A stretch of DNA of 64,000 nucleotides from Escallonia rubra. Lineage: Eukaryota; Streptophyta; Magnoliopsida; Escalloniales; Escalloniaceae. Below are positions 1 to 11,899 of the stretch, piece by piece. Below the pieces are notes generated by a model. The model was not told the DNA's origin. It saw only the letters and a list, made by a program, of their open reading frames with translations, and made no database searches. Each line of letters begins with the position of its first letter. The stretch's first letter is position 1. The translations under genes were made by a program, and so were the position numbers. The DNA lies in NCBI GenBank assembly GCA_033065855.1, contig JAVXUO010000074.1:32825-96824 (forward strand), in the 5' to 3' direction.

Positions 1-2239
1 TAATGTATATGTTTATCTACTATTAAAAAGTTGTGTTTATCAGCATTGACTGTTTTCATTATGTTTAGCTACTCTGGCTTGATTTGCCAAAAAAACTTTT
101 AGTGGTTTATATCTCGTTAAAATATCGGATCAGCATGTAAATGATATTTTGCTTAGAAATTGTAAAGAAACTCAAATTTGAAATGTTTGGAACAAGTGAG
201 ATGTTTTGATATTTGACGTTACTGTGAATAATGAACAACTTGAAAACTATCAAAAGGGGTGTGAGGATTGTTTGAGCATCAGTTGATGAGTGGTTGTGTT
301 TACGATGAACCAAAAGATGATTTTTGTTTATTCGATTGATGTGCCCCATATTCAATGTAGAAAGTTGGATTACAGGTCCTGGTCAATGGGGCTTGTACAT
401 TGATGCACAGTACTGTTGCATAGCCCTTGCGTACACAGAATAATTTATCCCGTGTGTAGAAGGGATTTCACGCCCTAGTGTGTTCTTGTAAGAAGGATTG
501 TAATGACATTCAAATAATAGATTTTTTAATTGGAGTTGTAAAGGTTTAATTTCCGCTGCAATTCATATTGGTTTTTAAAGAGTAAGGCCTGACAGAGCCC
601 TTAGTTGGAGTCCAGTGAGTCTGTGGCCGGTCAGGGACCTAGTTCACGGGTCTAGCTGTGGGTTCGGGTCGTGACAAGGGTAGCCTCTAAATTAAACATG
701 TTTTGGCTATAATGAGATGGCAACTGTTAAACAACGATAAGAGTTATTATAATATACAATAAAAACCAGTGATCCACAAAGGTTAACGAGATAAAGGAAG
801 GGGGTAGGGATATGTGTGGTACCTCGCAAAGAATACGAGTATGCTTAATGGACTGCTGATTTTCAGTTTTACGTGCTTTAAAACTTAGTATCATTGACTA
901 AAATTTAATCTAACCTAAAAAACATAGGTGTAATTAACCCAAAATGTTACTGGACACTACTTTTTCTCTTGACAGGATAGACATTTCTCTCGTTCTCATT
1001 CTAGATGCACTAAGGCAGCTTTAGACAAGTTCAAATACCTATTAAGTGTACAAGCGAAACCAACTTGAAAGGTGCAACTGGAAGTTGGTAAAAATCCATT
1101 GAAAGTTCTTAACAAACCAAATGCTACACAGTCTTGTGAAAAAGTTGATTGGACAAAATGACAGTCGGTCCATGTCGGCTGGCTGTTGAATACTTTGTCA
1201 AAGGTTTTCATTTATGATTGTTAAAATGATTGAACTTCGTATAGTTTTCCAACCTGCCTCTGGAATCAACTGAACTGATATAACAGGGCTCGAAATCAAC
1301 AGATTTCCAGCTACAGAAGCGATCGAGACAAGAACAAAGAACTCCTTCCTGCCAACTGACATTGGATTTGGAACATCACATCTGCTCTATCAGATAAGGA
1401 CAAAGATGATGAGCATAGTTAATGTGTACTTGCATCATAGTTTTGTGACGACGTTCTACTTTAAAATATGTGCAATACCTAGGACTCTTGGAGTTGATAT
1501 TCTTCTCTTTGTACAACATCCATGCCTAGTATGAGTCAAACAATTTCATGAACTAAAATTTAATGGCAGCTCATAGGACTAACACTATGTACAATGATCA
1601 CCATCAAGTATAAACAAAGTTCGTATGGAAAATCAAATCATTATTCTCTTTCCCTACTTGAAAATCTAACCAGTAATTCTGTGAATTCATGCCAAATAGC
1701 ATAGCATGGCCTTCAGGTTTATAGCCTCTCTATCCATATCAGAGATCCTCAAAATTGAAATTAGGAGAGCATTTGCTTAATTATCATCAAAGTTATGGTA
1801 CGAAAGGAGATTAAGATCTTAATGATACCGTTCATAATCTACAAAAATGCTATCGTGATATCCCATTTGCTTTGCCTGAATCTCCAGTGTGTTTGCCTCA
1901 ACATTCAAGTGTTACCTGCAAGTTAAAGCTTCAGAGGACAAAAGCAATCTTCAGGGTAGTTACACAGGGAATGTAGTTACATCATTTTCAGTACTTCATG
2001 CAATGCAGTATGCATTGTAGAAATTTGCAATTGTCATGAGCATGCAATTTATAAGATGCATTATGTTTTTTAATGAGTAAGCACATAAAGACTTTACTGA
2101 CATTGATACAACATAATCATCCACATATAACAGTCACAACACATTCGCATATATAAACCAACTTAGACTAGTGCACTTAGTCTCTTGTGGAATGACCCAA
2201 TATTTGCATACAAATTCACCATAACTAGAAGACTGATCT
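1..2239. other. Gene-free AT-rich stretch
   Basis: I see no supportable gene here: open frames are short and lack recognisable motifs. The stretch at about 580-705 is locally GC-richer and ends with a phrase like GGGTTCGGGTCGTGACA, which resembles the ends of some plant LTRs, but no partner repeat or primer site is visible, so I do not call an element. Confidence 0.5.
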
Positions 2240-2382
2240 TGTAACGATTTGGCCGACGACCCTACCGCTGAATATTGCATCCATCAAAAAGGGTAGATAA
2301 AGTTTGTACTTATGCATTTGTAGACGGGATCTTATAAGGTCAATCATAAATTATCCTTATAACAACGTGTGATATTATTGCA
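2240..2382 (-). repeat. TRIM LTR, left (3' LTR in element sense)
   Basis: Shares aligned blocks with 2539-2680: the GGCC/GTCC-ACGACCCTA block, TAGGT/TAGACGGGAT-TATAAGG, CAATCATAAA and ACAACG-TGTG-GATATT. Several substitutions separate the two copies. Confidence 0.7.
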
Positions 2383-2526
2383 ATCTTCATTCCTTATGTG
2401 TTAGTGTCCTCGCTAAAGCATCAATTAGACATAGCTCATGAACTTCTTCTCTAGCCAATGTGGATCATACCTGACCAACACCAATAACCTGGCTAGACGA
2501 CCCAACCTAAGCTTTCGAGAGTCGGT

Positions 2527-2536
2527 TCTGATACCA
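2527..2536 (-). promoter_or_regulatory. Primer-binding site (iMet tRNA) of the TRIM
   Basis: Reads TGGTATCAGA on the minus strand, two bases from the start of the right LTR. This is the standard initiator-Met primer complement of plant Copia and TRIM elements. Confidence 0.75.
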
Positions 2537-2538
2537 TT

Positions 2539-2680
2539 TGGTAACAACCTGGTCCACGACCCTATCACAGAGTAGTGTCTCCCTTCAAAAGGCTATACAA
2601 AGTAGGTACTTACGAGTTCATAGGTAGGATTATATAAGGCCAATCATAAACGATCCCACAACGATGTGGGATATTCCACA
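2539..2680 (-). repeat. TRIM LTR, right (5' LTR in element sense)
   Basis: Partner of 2240-2382. On the minus strand it starts TGTGGAATATCCCACATC, a short palindromic head often seen in TRIM LTRs. Confidence 0.7.
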
Positions 2681-2756
2681 TCGGCTGTATTTAATATGAA
2701 ATAAAGTAAAGTAAGCTTTAATACATGTGCAAAGCAGAGTTGTCTAACTTATGAAT

Positions 2757-2850
2757 TACTACCTCCGTCCCAAAATAATTGATCAGTTTTCCTTTTGGGC
2801 CGGTCCCGAAAAAATTGATCACTTTCTTATTTTGAAAAAATAAAAAAAAA
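2757..2850. mobile_element. MITE-terminus-like sequence
   Basis: The string CTACCTCCGTCCCAAAATAA and the following AATTGATCA repeats look like the end of Stowaway-type (Tc1/mariner) MITEs common in plants. I could not find the opposite terminus, so this is one end only, and it may be a truncated copy. 2851-3228 to its right is CT-rich and without a recognisable gene. Confidence 0.35.
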
Positions 2851-3228
2851 ATTGTTTGCATTTTCGCTATTGCCCTTTTGTTTCTTACTCTTCCTCTCTC
2901 TTATCTTTACTCTTTTTCTCTCGCCCCACTCCGTTGTTACTCAAATCACTCATTTTCTTTTTTCTCCACTCACCTTGTATTGGGACTTGGGAGGCTCGTT
3001 ACCTCAACTTTCCCCATGCCCATTATATTTCCTTTCTTCCACCCATTCACTCAATCTCCACCATAACCATTCTTCTGCCAGCCCCTTCCTCTACCCATAG
3101 AAGCCTCTTTCCTCAACGATGACCATATCCGCCACGCCATCCTTTGACCACCTTCACTGGTACCTCAGATTGACCATAGCTGTCATCTTCCCATCGACCA
3201 CCATCGTCATCCTTCGGGCACCAGGATT

Positions 3229-4402
3229 TAGAGATGTCAAAGGGCCGGGCTTGGGCCGGCCCAGCCCAAGCCCATCGGCCCTGCAAACGGGCCGGGCCGG
3301 GGCCGGGCCAAGGGAGGGTGAAAACGGGCCGGGCCGGGCCGGGCCTGGCGCAATGAATTCTAGGCCTGGTCCAGGCCCAGGCCCTAAGCCCAATATTTAG
3401 GGCCGGGCTTGGGCCGGGCCCAGGCCCTTTTTTTTTTCTCATGTTATTCAATTTTAACACATAACAATTTACATAGAAATTTATTTATACGATCCTCGTC
3501 AACTATAAAGAAGAAAGAAGTGCGGATTAAAAACAGATGAGTTGCGATGCCTTGTTATAGCTGTAGTCCCATCTGGAAGAAATATAATGGTTGTTCCGTC
3601 TAACTTTAATTTCATTTAATGGGTATAAACTTCTTTGACTCTTTCCCAAGGCCTATGCAGTGTGCACCTTTTGAAAACTCTAACCAGACCACTTATGGAA
3701 GCTCATAACCACTATAGGTATTTCCTTTCTCATAGAAGAGGCTTAGTAGTTAAGTAATTTTGCAGGACTTTTGAAGAAAAGACAAGATCAAAAGAATTTA
3801 ACGGCTGACTGCAATTTCCTTCCATCTCTTATCCATTCAATTTAAAGGCTGACTACTGTTAAGGTAAAATGATTGCCAATATGAGGCATAAGCCTCTCTT
3901 AAATCTAACCAAACATCGCTCAAGGTCATCAAGTCTTATAGAAGAAAATAATATAAGGCAAAAAGACAAGATGCTTGATGCAGGATGCTATCCCTTCCTT
4001 TTAAAATATATATTTTTTGCTTGTAAAAATTTATTTTATATATATGAAAAAAAATTATTCTTAAAACTCTAACAATCAAAATAATAATGTATGTGGAATT
4101 TTGGAAAAGGGGTGGAAGAAAGGGGGGGAAAAGCTAGATTTTCAAAAAAAAGTGGGGCCAAAAAAGGGCCAAATCCGGGCCAAACCGGGCCACACCCGGG
4201 CCGGGCCAAACCCGGGCCAAACCGGGCCGGGCCGGGCCGGGCCGGGCCATTTTCCCCAGATTTCTCGGCCTGGTCCAGGCCCAGGCCCCAGGCCCTCTTT
4301 CAGCGGGCCGTTACTGTTCATGCAAGGGGCCGGGCCAGCCCGGGCCAAAACCGGGCCAAAACGGGCCGGCCCGCGGGCCGCCCGGCCCAAATGACATCTC
4401 TA
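3229..4402. mobile_element. Non-autonomous hAT transposon with GGGCC subterminal repeats
   Basis: Terminal inverted repeats TAGAGATGTCA begin at 3229 and end at 4402; both run into dense GGGCCGGGCC motifs (3240-3430 and 4150-4390). The eight bases outside are CCAGGATT (3221-3228) and CCATGATT (4403-4410), a 7/8 match, the expected 8-bp target duplication of the hAT superfamily. Subterminal GGGCC arrays are a known feature of some plant hAT families, where they serve as transposase sites. The interior (3440-4090) is AT-rich with no transposase frame, so movement would need a partner in trans. Pro/Gly/Arg-rich open frames across the GGGCC blocks are translations of the repeats and are not annotated. 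Confidence 0.85.
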
Positions 4403-5705
4403 CCATGATTGATGTCTCTAATAAAACCGAGGTTGTCATCTTTCATCGAACATCATCGCTGCTTTCTTCAACTACTATCGTCGCCCGCTCATGACAATGA
4501 TTTGATTTTCTAGATTTGATTTTGAAGAGTTTAAAATTCAAGATTTGATCCAAACGTCGGTTTGATTTTTGGTTTTGATCCCACCAATTAGCCGATTTTT
4601 TTTTTCCCTCAAAAATTCATTGCAATTAGAGAAATAGAAAAGACATATAAAGATCTTGTTTACAAGCAATATTGCGCTCATGTTTGAGATTGGTGATGAT
4701 TATACAGATCAGATTGCTATTGTTAACATAACTTTTCTGGGTTTTGTGTTCTCTCATGTTGAGCTTCAATAGCGAATTCGGCGGAGATTGGGTCGGAAGG
4801 GTGGAGGAAGAACAAATAAATTGGAATGAAGGACCCATGTGCTGAAAGAAGAAACATGAGAAATAAAAGATAATTCAAGGGCAATACATGGACACTTGCA
4901 TATGGAGAAAGAGGCCATCGCTTGAAACTCAATTATACTATAGATGCTGGACCTTGCAATCACTCAGCCTCTCCACTCAACATAATGAATCTTTCTTACT
5001 TTTGATCAAAGTACATTTTAGAGAAATTTCATAAAAAAGTACTAAAAGTACTTGAACCTAGAAGCAAAGTATATACAACGTTCAACTAGTTAATATGTAC
5101 AAAAAATGTAGCAGAGCTTAGTCCTTCATCATTTTCAGATTCCCTTTGCTAACTTTTGAATTACATGTCCATGTACAACAACTTCTTCTCGGCATTCCTG
5201 CTGAATATTGCAGGTCTAAGTAATATAAGTAATATATGCCTTAAATAAATGATAGTCACATATGAACCGCATTTGTAATATTTTTAGTTCTACTCACGCT
5301 TCTTGCTTCTCGTCATAAAAGCTTTCTCATGCATGCACACATTCTTCCTCCGAAATCAACCTTAGCACCTATGCTACACACGTAGAATATACATTTTCCT
5401 ACGCATTTCTCGATTTGGACTATGAATGGGTACATCTCATCCTTTAGCAACTCCACATACTGTTTTAACATGTCATCTCCATAATTCTACAACTACTACG
5501 ATATTAAACACAAAAAATGCCTGTGAAGTTAAAATATGGAAGATGTGTTAGTATTAAATGCACGTGGTGCTTCAAGTTTCGTAAACAGGATGCTGGACAC
5601 TGTAAAATATAAATTTGCTTATTTGGAAGAATCACTTGCTTGTTGTCACTTGAATCAGGACATGCACTTTCAGTGAAGTAAAGAACGACTTCTTAGCATA
5701 TTGTG
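4403..5705. other. Gene-free stretch
   Basis: No gene with recognisable motif. 4411-4600 continues the CT/CA-rich DNA that lay left of the hAT insertion. The rest is AT-rich with only short open frames. Confidence 0.5.
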
Positions 5706-7202
5706 TTGAAATTTTATTTAGCAACCTAATTTATTTGCTAGCCGCTTAAGGAAACATTGTGAATATAGCAACTAATTTAAGGTACTGAGTTTAATAAGGA
5801 GGAATAGAAATGTTTGTCAAATGCAACTACAAACTATAGCACTTTGAAAATATCAAAAGCTAAATTTTGACAAAGAATGTAGTCTTGCTTAAAATACTGC
5901 AATAAAAAAATAATGAATGCACATTTATATTTTGATTAGAATTTAAGTTTGAGATATTTGAAAGTGTGTATTGATGCTTACTGTGTGCAGCGAAACAATT
6001 TTTTGGTACTTCCTTTCTTTAGTACGTTAATCGTGGAACACACTACTTTCGTCCGCTATCAGTACCTAAGAAGAGAAAAGATGTTCTGAGTTAGATCTGA
6101 ACCAAGGCCATACATATATAGATGTGTAATGAAAACGGTTTAGGGTGTGTTTGGATATAGGATTTGAAATGGGGATTTGACTTTGGTAGGGTATTTGTAA
6201 ATCCTTTGGACAAAATATCTTGTTTGGATAGTTCAAAATGGAATTTTTGAAATTTCGAAGTGATTTGAACTGTGGATTTGGGGTCACCAAATCCACAGTT
6301 CAAATCACTAGTCTGAACTAGTTATTTGTCAAATCCACACCAATCAGTTACAAACCCACAATAACTAGTTCCCTATTTTTTAGGAATCTTGCCTCCCACC
6401 TTTTTTAACAACCTTTTGCTTCCTTTCTTCCAAACAAGATATTTCAAAATGATAGAATTTGTAAATCAAGGAATTTTAAAATGAGGGTATTTAGAAATAC
6501 CCAGTATTTCAAAATCCCATATCCAAACACACCCTTAGTGTGCTGCGTCTATGTAGATGTGGGTTTACGGGATGACTACGAACTGTATCACTTTGCTATC
6601 AAATAGAATGTCATGAATACTACGTCTAAGAAAGATATGAGTGAAATTTCAACACTTGCTCTTTAAATGGATATTTTGTTTAGCGACCTAATTTATTTGC
6701 TAGCTGCTTAAGGAAAGATTTTGAATGTAACAACTAATTTTAGGTACTCGATTTAACAAGGATGATTGGAACTATTTGTCAAATGCGACTACAAACTATA
6801 GCACTTTGCTATCAAGTGCCATTACATGTACACTTTGAAAATCACAGAAGCTAAATTTGATCAAAGAATGTAATCTAGCATAAAATATTGCAATTTCAAA
6901 AATAAGTAATGCACATTTGTATTTTAATTAGAATTAAAGTTCGATAAATGTGAAAGTAGGTGTTAAAGCTTAAAATGTGCAGCGAAACGATTTTTTGATA
7001 CTTCCACTCTTTAGTATGTTAATCGTGGAAACAATTCTTTCATACGCTATCGGTACCTAAAAAGAGACAAAATTTTATGAGTTAGATCCAAACCCCGACC
7101 ATAGATTTCTAACATGTGTGACAATGATATCTCAAAAACCATTTGTAGCTTACGGAAACTATATACCTCTAACAAAGATATGAGTGATATTTCAACAGAT
7201 GC
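5706..7202. repeat. Diverged tandem duplication (about 0.55-kb unit)
   Basis: 5706-6122 plus 6538-6661 matches 6662-7202 in order. Shared landmarks include CCTAATTTATTTGCTAGC, CAACTACAAACTATAGCACTTT-like blocks, GTGCAGCGAAACRATTTTTT, and TTAATCGTGGAA. The first unit is longer only because a MITE (6143-6534) sits inside it. No coding function is seen in either unit; the small frame at 7114-7335 lies in the second unit and has no partner frame in the first. Confidence 0.75.
6143..6534. mobile_element. Tourist-like (PIF/Harbinger) MITE
   Basis: Terminal inverted repeats start GGGTGTGTTTGGATAT and end ATATCCAAACACACCC. The insertion is flanked by TTA on both sides (6140-6142 and 6535-6537), the target duplication of PIF/Harbinger elements. 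It is 392 bp long with no coding capacity. An inner palindrome sits at about 6261-6307 (GATTTGAACTGTGGATTTGG facing its complement), so a transcript would fold into a long hairpin. Confidence 0.85.
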
Positions 7203-8420
7203 TCAAAAACATTTTAAAAAACTATCGGAGATTAAAAAGTGCCACTTAAATTTAATAAGTAACTACCATTTACAGAAACTATCGCATATCAAAAAGTGCT
7301 TCCAAGAAGTGTTTGAATCTCGGATTCCACGTTAAAAGGGAGGATTGAAATATTTATTTGTTTATCTATGAAATTGGTTCTTAATATAAAAAGTAGCAGT
7401 TAGTAAGCATCTTTAAAAGAATTAGTTAAGAAAATATAAAATAAATTACTTCATGCAAAACCTGAAATGATATTTGCTTGTTTTGAATTAAAGATACTTC
7501 ATTTTTTTTTCTTTTTTCAAAATTCTCTTAGTGACCAAATTGAGCGCTAACGGACCAGAGAATCAATGGAAAGGAAAGAAAAATCAACGGCAGCCTACCT
7601 TCTAGAAGCTCAAGTCACTGATGTTACCTAGGGTTTTAGTCGAGGTCTATACACGCCTTACCCATAATTCCCACAACACGGACAACACACCCTAACTCAC
7701 TACCCCCCTCCCCCTCCACACACACAAATTCTCTCACAAACGAACACACACACACACACACACACACACTCAAACACACGCACAAAGCAGATCCAGAAAC
7801 AACACCCCACCTTGTAACCACCACCCAAACGGTCTTTCCCCCAAACTCCACCTTACTACCTCACCACCAAAAACTCACACCCACATACTGAACCACAAAA
7901 CCTACACACACACACAGAGGAGAACACACGTAAAACCCCATGTTCTTGGGCTATTTTATTGTGGGCTTAGTTTTTTTTATTCCTAATTTGTTAGTGCGGA
8001 CTAATGTTGGTGTATTTTGAGTGTGCGTGTGTGTGTGTTCTTGTGCTGAAATGGGTCAGCAGTAGCAGCCCCCTAGTTACACCCCATGTAACCACCAACA
8101 CCGACGGTCCGCACACATAAAATGCAAGACACACACAAACAGCCCCCCACCACCCCAAGCTCCACCCACCCACCCCACATGATCTCCCCCAACCCCCTAC
8201 CTGACCACCCGGCCACCGCAAATACACACCTATAGACAGGACACACCAAACCCACAAACACCACACACACGAACAAACATTGTAATAGAAAAAGAAAGAA
8301 ACACATATGACACATGATAACTGAGTGGTGTTAAAATATGAAGAAGAAGGAAATGTTCCATGTTCCTTTATTGGATGAACGTTCTTCCCTTTTGCATTTT
8401 TTTGTTTATTGTTTTTGCTA
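7203..8420. other. Gene-free stretch with CA-rich simple sequence
   Basis: 7640-8300 is strongly CA/CCA-rich with dinucleotide runs. Val/Cys/Gly-rich minus-strand frames here are translations of low-complexity DNA. No gene is supported. Confidence 0.6.
7744..7768. repeat. (CA)n microsatellite
   Basis: Uninterrupted CA dinucleotides within a longer CA-rich region. Confidence 0.85.
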
Positions 8421-10097
8421 TGTTACAAGTTGGTGCTATCCAATCCTGGCAATGCACACTTGGACTTCTGCTAACCTAATCTGGCTACCCCGTCTGGTTG
8501 CTTAAATTCGGCTACTAATATTTGGACCCCTGATATCCAAATATAGATGCGCATAATTGGACCGTTGTTATCCTAGCCCAACATGTCGCCCAACTCCACA
8601 ACACCAATTGATGCCCCTGAGTGACGTCTCCACGTCATGTGTCCCCAGCAGGATGCTCGTCTCCACAATGCCAGTCTTCGCGCCCAAGTGCAATTTCCTT
8701 GTCACGTGCCCCCGACACGACGCCTGACTTCGTGACACCCATTACCGTACCCGTGCGTCGTTTCTATGTCATGTGCGCCCGGCATTGTACACATACATCC
8801 NCGGTGCCAATGTGTCGTGCGGCTTATACAGTTTAGCCCCCTGGCATCATGTCACACTATTACGCTCCCATGTTAATCCATCATTTCACCACACCATGCA
8901 CACCTTCCCTTCGTTATGGACTACGCTTTGACCCACTTCGCAGAGTGTGCAACATCCCGCGCGGATGGGCGACCCCTCCTAGACACTATCTCTGCCAGGG
9001 AGCTCAAGTGCTCCAGCATGAGGACTCATTTTCTACTAGGTAGGCTACTCCTCTGGGACATTACCTCGGCCCGTCAAGTAGGCGATTCCTCCATGGAACT
9101 ACCTTGATGGGCTCCGAGTGCTTCAGCACAAGGACTCACCTTAGGCTCGCTCACTAAGACCCTATCTATGCCAAGGAGCTCCAAGTGCCCTGGCATGAAG
9201 ACTCCTCTTTCGCTTCGTAAGTGACTCCTTCGGGACATTGCCTTGGCTCGTGGGTAGGCGACTCCTCCAAAACACTACTTTGGTGTATTGGGTAGACGAC
9301 TCTTTTCGGACACTACCTCGGCCTGTCAGGTAGGCGATTCCTCTGAGATACTATTTTAGTGTGTTTTGAGTGCTTCGGCACGAAGACCTACTCGCGGGAT
9401 TGGCTTGATTTCTAAGACACGATCTTCACCAAGGTGTTTGCGTGACTAGTCTATGTGCTCCAACACTAGGGACTTTCATTGGCACCCTAATGGACTATGA
9501 CCCTCGGGTCCTAGCCGTCTGTCGACGCCCAGTGGGGACTCTATAAGGGCTTTGGACTGGTGGCTAGATCATGGGGGCTCTCTGGCAACACTTGCGTTGT
9601 GTGGGCCAGTCTTTCTAGACAGGCAGTGCGATGCTGTGAGGGGCAGGCCATGTGAAGGTGCGATTCAACAGCCTGTTGANCGCTGACACGTATGGACCCC
9701 TCGATGAGGTTTCACTCCCAGGGAGCGCCACATGTCAGTTGATAATATTATCATCTCAACCCCTATAAATAGGCTTGAGATTTATTTTTAAGACATAAGA
9801 ATATAACTCATTCCCACATTCCCTTTCTCACTCCAAAGTGTTAGAGAGAGAAACACACAAAACCCTAACGTAGGACCTTGACTCTGGACCTAAAATTTAG
9901 GATGTGACTGTTGTCGTGTATTCACCCCTTGTTGTCGCCCTCACGGCACCACCCCTCCTCAGGGTCTATCTGGGAAGCTCTTGGTGTCTGCCCTTGGTCC
10001 ATCCTTGCTGTGTCCCACATCAGCATACTTGGGCATCTGACTCGGATTGCATTCTTTGTGACAACTCTATGTAAGTTGCGAACCCACTTCCTTGGCA
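8421..10097 (+). repeat. Gypsy-type element, 5' LTR
   Basis: Begins TGTTAC and ends about TTGGCA, eight bases before the primer-site-like sequence. Contains several degenerate subrepeats of the form GGTAGGCGAYTCCTCC...GACACTACCTCGG (8990-9400). A TATA-like CTATAAATAGG lies at about 9761-9771, shortly before the region conserved as transcript start in the related fragment near 22.2 kb. Confidence 0.65.
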
Positions 10098-10104
10098 TTA
10101 TTTT

Positions 10105-10122
10105 TGGTGACTCTGCTGGGGA
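10105..10122 (+). promoter_or_regulatory. Primer-binding site of gypsy-type element
   Basis: TGGTGACTCTGCTGGGGA lies just after the left LTR. It resembles the TGGCGACTCTGCTGGGGA type of primer site known from Tat/Ogre-group elements, which I recall as tRNA-Arg primed. The related fragment at 22451-22468 has TGGCGACTTTGCTGGAGA at the same relative place. Confidence 0.6.
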
Positions 10123-11044
10123 GGTGAGCATCAAGGTGTTGTTCATCCCTTGTCTTACACACCGAAGCAACCATGCCTCAGCAACATAGGGCTACCATGA
10201 CTACTAGCCACAACCTCGACCTAGCCATCCAAGAGAAGCATCACCTCGAGGAGCAAGAGGAAACCAGACAAGCTCCAAGCTTTCCCTAGGGTGGATGCAC
10301 CTAATGTTGCCGCGATCGTTATGCCGCAGTCTAGCACCTCACTACAACCATCACCAACCTTCAAGACTCGCAATCTTCCCTCATGGCCCACATCCTCAAA
10401 ATGCCACAATCAATCCAAGCCTGGATCTCACCATTGCCGACCACTCACGGCCTCAGAGCTTCCCACCCCGTCTCTGCTGCTCACCCCCATAGTATTCCAA
10501 GCTATGGGGTTGGCCCCTGTTGCTCAGGCCTTCAGGGCCTAGGCTAGTTGAGGTCACAGTGTCCAGGCCCTCGATAGTAGGCATTTCCCCGCAGCACATT
10601 GCTTTACCCTTGCTCGGACTACTTCAGAGACGCATAACTCAATTGAGCTGCAACCCAACCCCAACATGGCCAATCGACACCTAAACACCAGCCACGCCAC
10701 TGACTTGTTCCAGTCAGCCCTTCCTTACTTTCGGCCTCTTGTCGTTGGCATTACCCATAGGCAGACCACACCCCAAGAAGCTACCCCACCACTAACCCTT
10801 CTTTACCACTGTCATCCCCCTAATGCCTAAGGTCGCCCTGTCCAGGGGCTCAGGTTCCAGAATCATCCCAACTGGGCATAAACCCTCGCCTGCTTTCTAT
10901 GTCACCAAGCATGACCTTGACGCTATCCTCCACCTTCTCAAAGCTATCCGGCCATGATCCCCCTCTAAGCTATCCGTAAAACACCCTCCCTCTAAGCTAT
11001 CCAGCCATGATCCCTACTCTGGTGATCTAGCTACCAAGCCCACC

Positions 11045-11400
11045 TTGACAAGTACAATCAACCAGCCTTCACCCTTTTCAACACCAAATAGGGCAATGCC
11101 CACGAGCACCTTACCCATTTTGTTGTCTCTAGAGCACTACTGGGATGACGACATTTTTAAGCTTTGGGAATTTCACAAGTCCTTGACAGGTCTCGCCTAC
11201 TATTGGTATCACCAGATTCCCGAAAGTACCATCCACTCCTGATCTGACATAGTCCAGCTCTTCCTTAATAAGTTTTACTATGAAACGGAGCGTGTGACCA
11301 TCATTGACATTGTCAAAATCTGCTAGAACCCTAATGACGACCTCAATGCCTATGTCACACAATTTCATCACAAGTGGTTGAAGTACACTACCTTTAGCAA
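11045..11400 (+). pseudogene. Broken gag (Retrotrans_gag-like) of the gypsy-type element
   Basis: The frame reads a gag core pattern: a Trp-rich stretch (residues LWEFHKSLTGLAYYWYHQ), then a stop at 11240, then a readable continuation with FLNKFYYETERVTIIDI and, after another stop, DLNAYVTQFHHKWLKY. This order (F..SLTG.A..WY, ..FL..FY.., ...L.AYV..F...W) is that of Ty3/gypsy gag proteins. At least two in-frame stops make it non-functional. A product would have formed the virus-like particle shell. Flanking sequence to 11900 may hold more decayed gag but I cannot read it. Confidence 0.65.
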
Positions 11401-11899
11401 GGATGAGACCCTTGTACCCATTTCTATCAAGAACATGAGAGACACGTACAAGATCTACCTTGAAAATCTTTAGCTTTGGTCTTGGGGATATCTCAAGGAA
11501 GCTGCGTGATGCACCTACGACTCGGTCAGTCCATCAAGGACCCCGAAGCCCCAAACTCAAATTGCCTTGACCGTAACGGTGGAAACAGTCAGTGACGATG
11601 ACAACAGTCACAAGCACCAACCCCAGGGAGAGGAAGAGCGCCCTGATAAGATAAGATAGCCGACACCTGCCCCGGATACCCATGAGACTTAAACATACTC
11701 AAAGAGCTCCTTAAGTCTCAGATCAACGAAAATTCCATAACCCTTCCTGATGCCAAATATGAGTCTAAACCGAAAGACTTAGCCTATCCCAACTACTGCC
11801 CCTACATCGGACTATTAGTCACGGCTTCAAGTGGTGTACGGGCCTCAAGTTTGCCTTCACTAACAATATTGCATCCAGAGAGCTCAAACTCTAAGTGCG

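Larger units (their letters stand above)
2240..2680 (-). mobile_element. TRIM retrotransposon (miniature LTR element)
   Basis: Two short diverged direct repeats (2240-2382 and 2539-2680, about 142 bp each) flank an interior of about 156 bp. Both contain GACGACCCTA / CACGACCCTA and end with GTG-GATATT-CA. On the minus strand the repeats run TG to CA. The sequence TGGTATCAGA (2527-2536, minus), the complement of the initiator-Met tRNA 3' end, lies two bases inside the right repeat. Long-terminal-repeat pair, iMet primer site and absence of coding sequence are the diagnostic TRIM layout. Replication would depend on enzymes from autonomous elements. No clean 5-bp target duplication is visible (GATCT versus TCGGC), so the copy is old or the edges are off by a few bases. 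Confidence 0.75.

Noticed and set aside
3113-3460. Pro/Gly-rich frames on both strands near the hAT ends (also 4091-4408)
   Set aside because: They translate GGGCC motifs and lack other coding evidence.
7636-8315. Val/Cys/Gly-rich minus-strand frames
   Set aside because: Products of CA-rich low-complexity DNA; no start context, motif or conservation visible.
8801-9680. Two N bases (8801 and 9680) as signs of something biological
   Set aside because: They are ambiguous calls in a repetitive LTR, most likely assembly or sequencing uncertainty.
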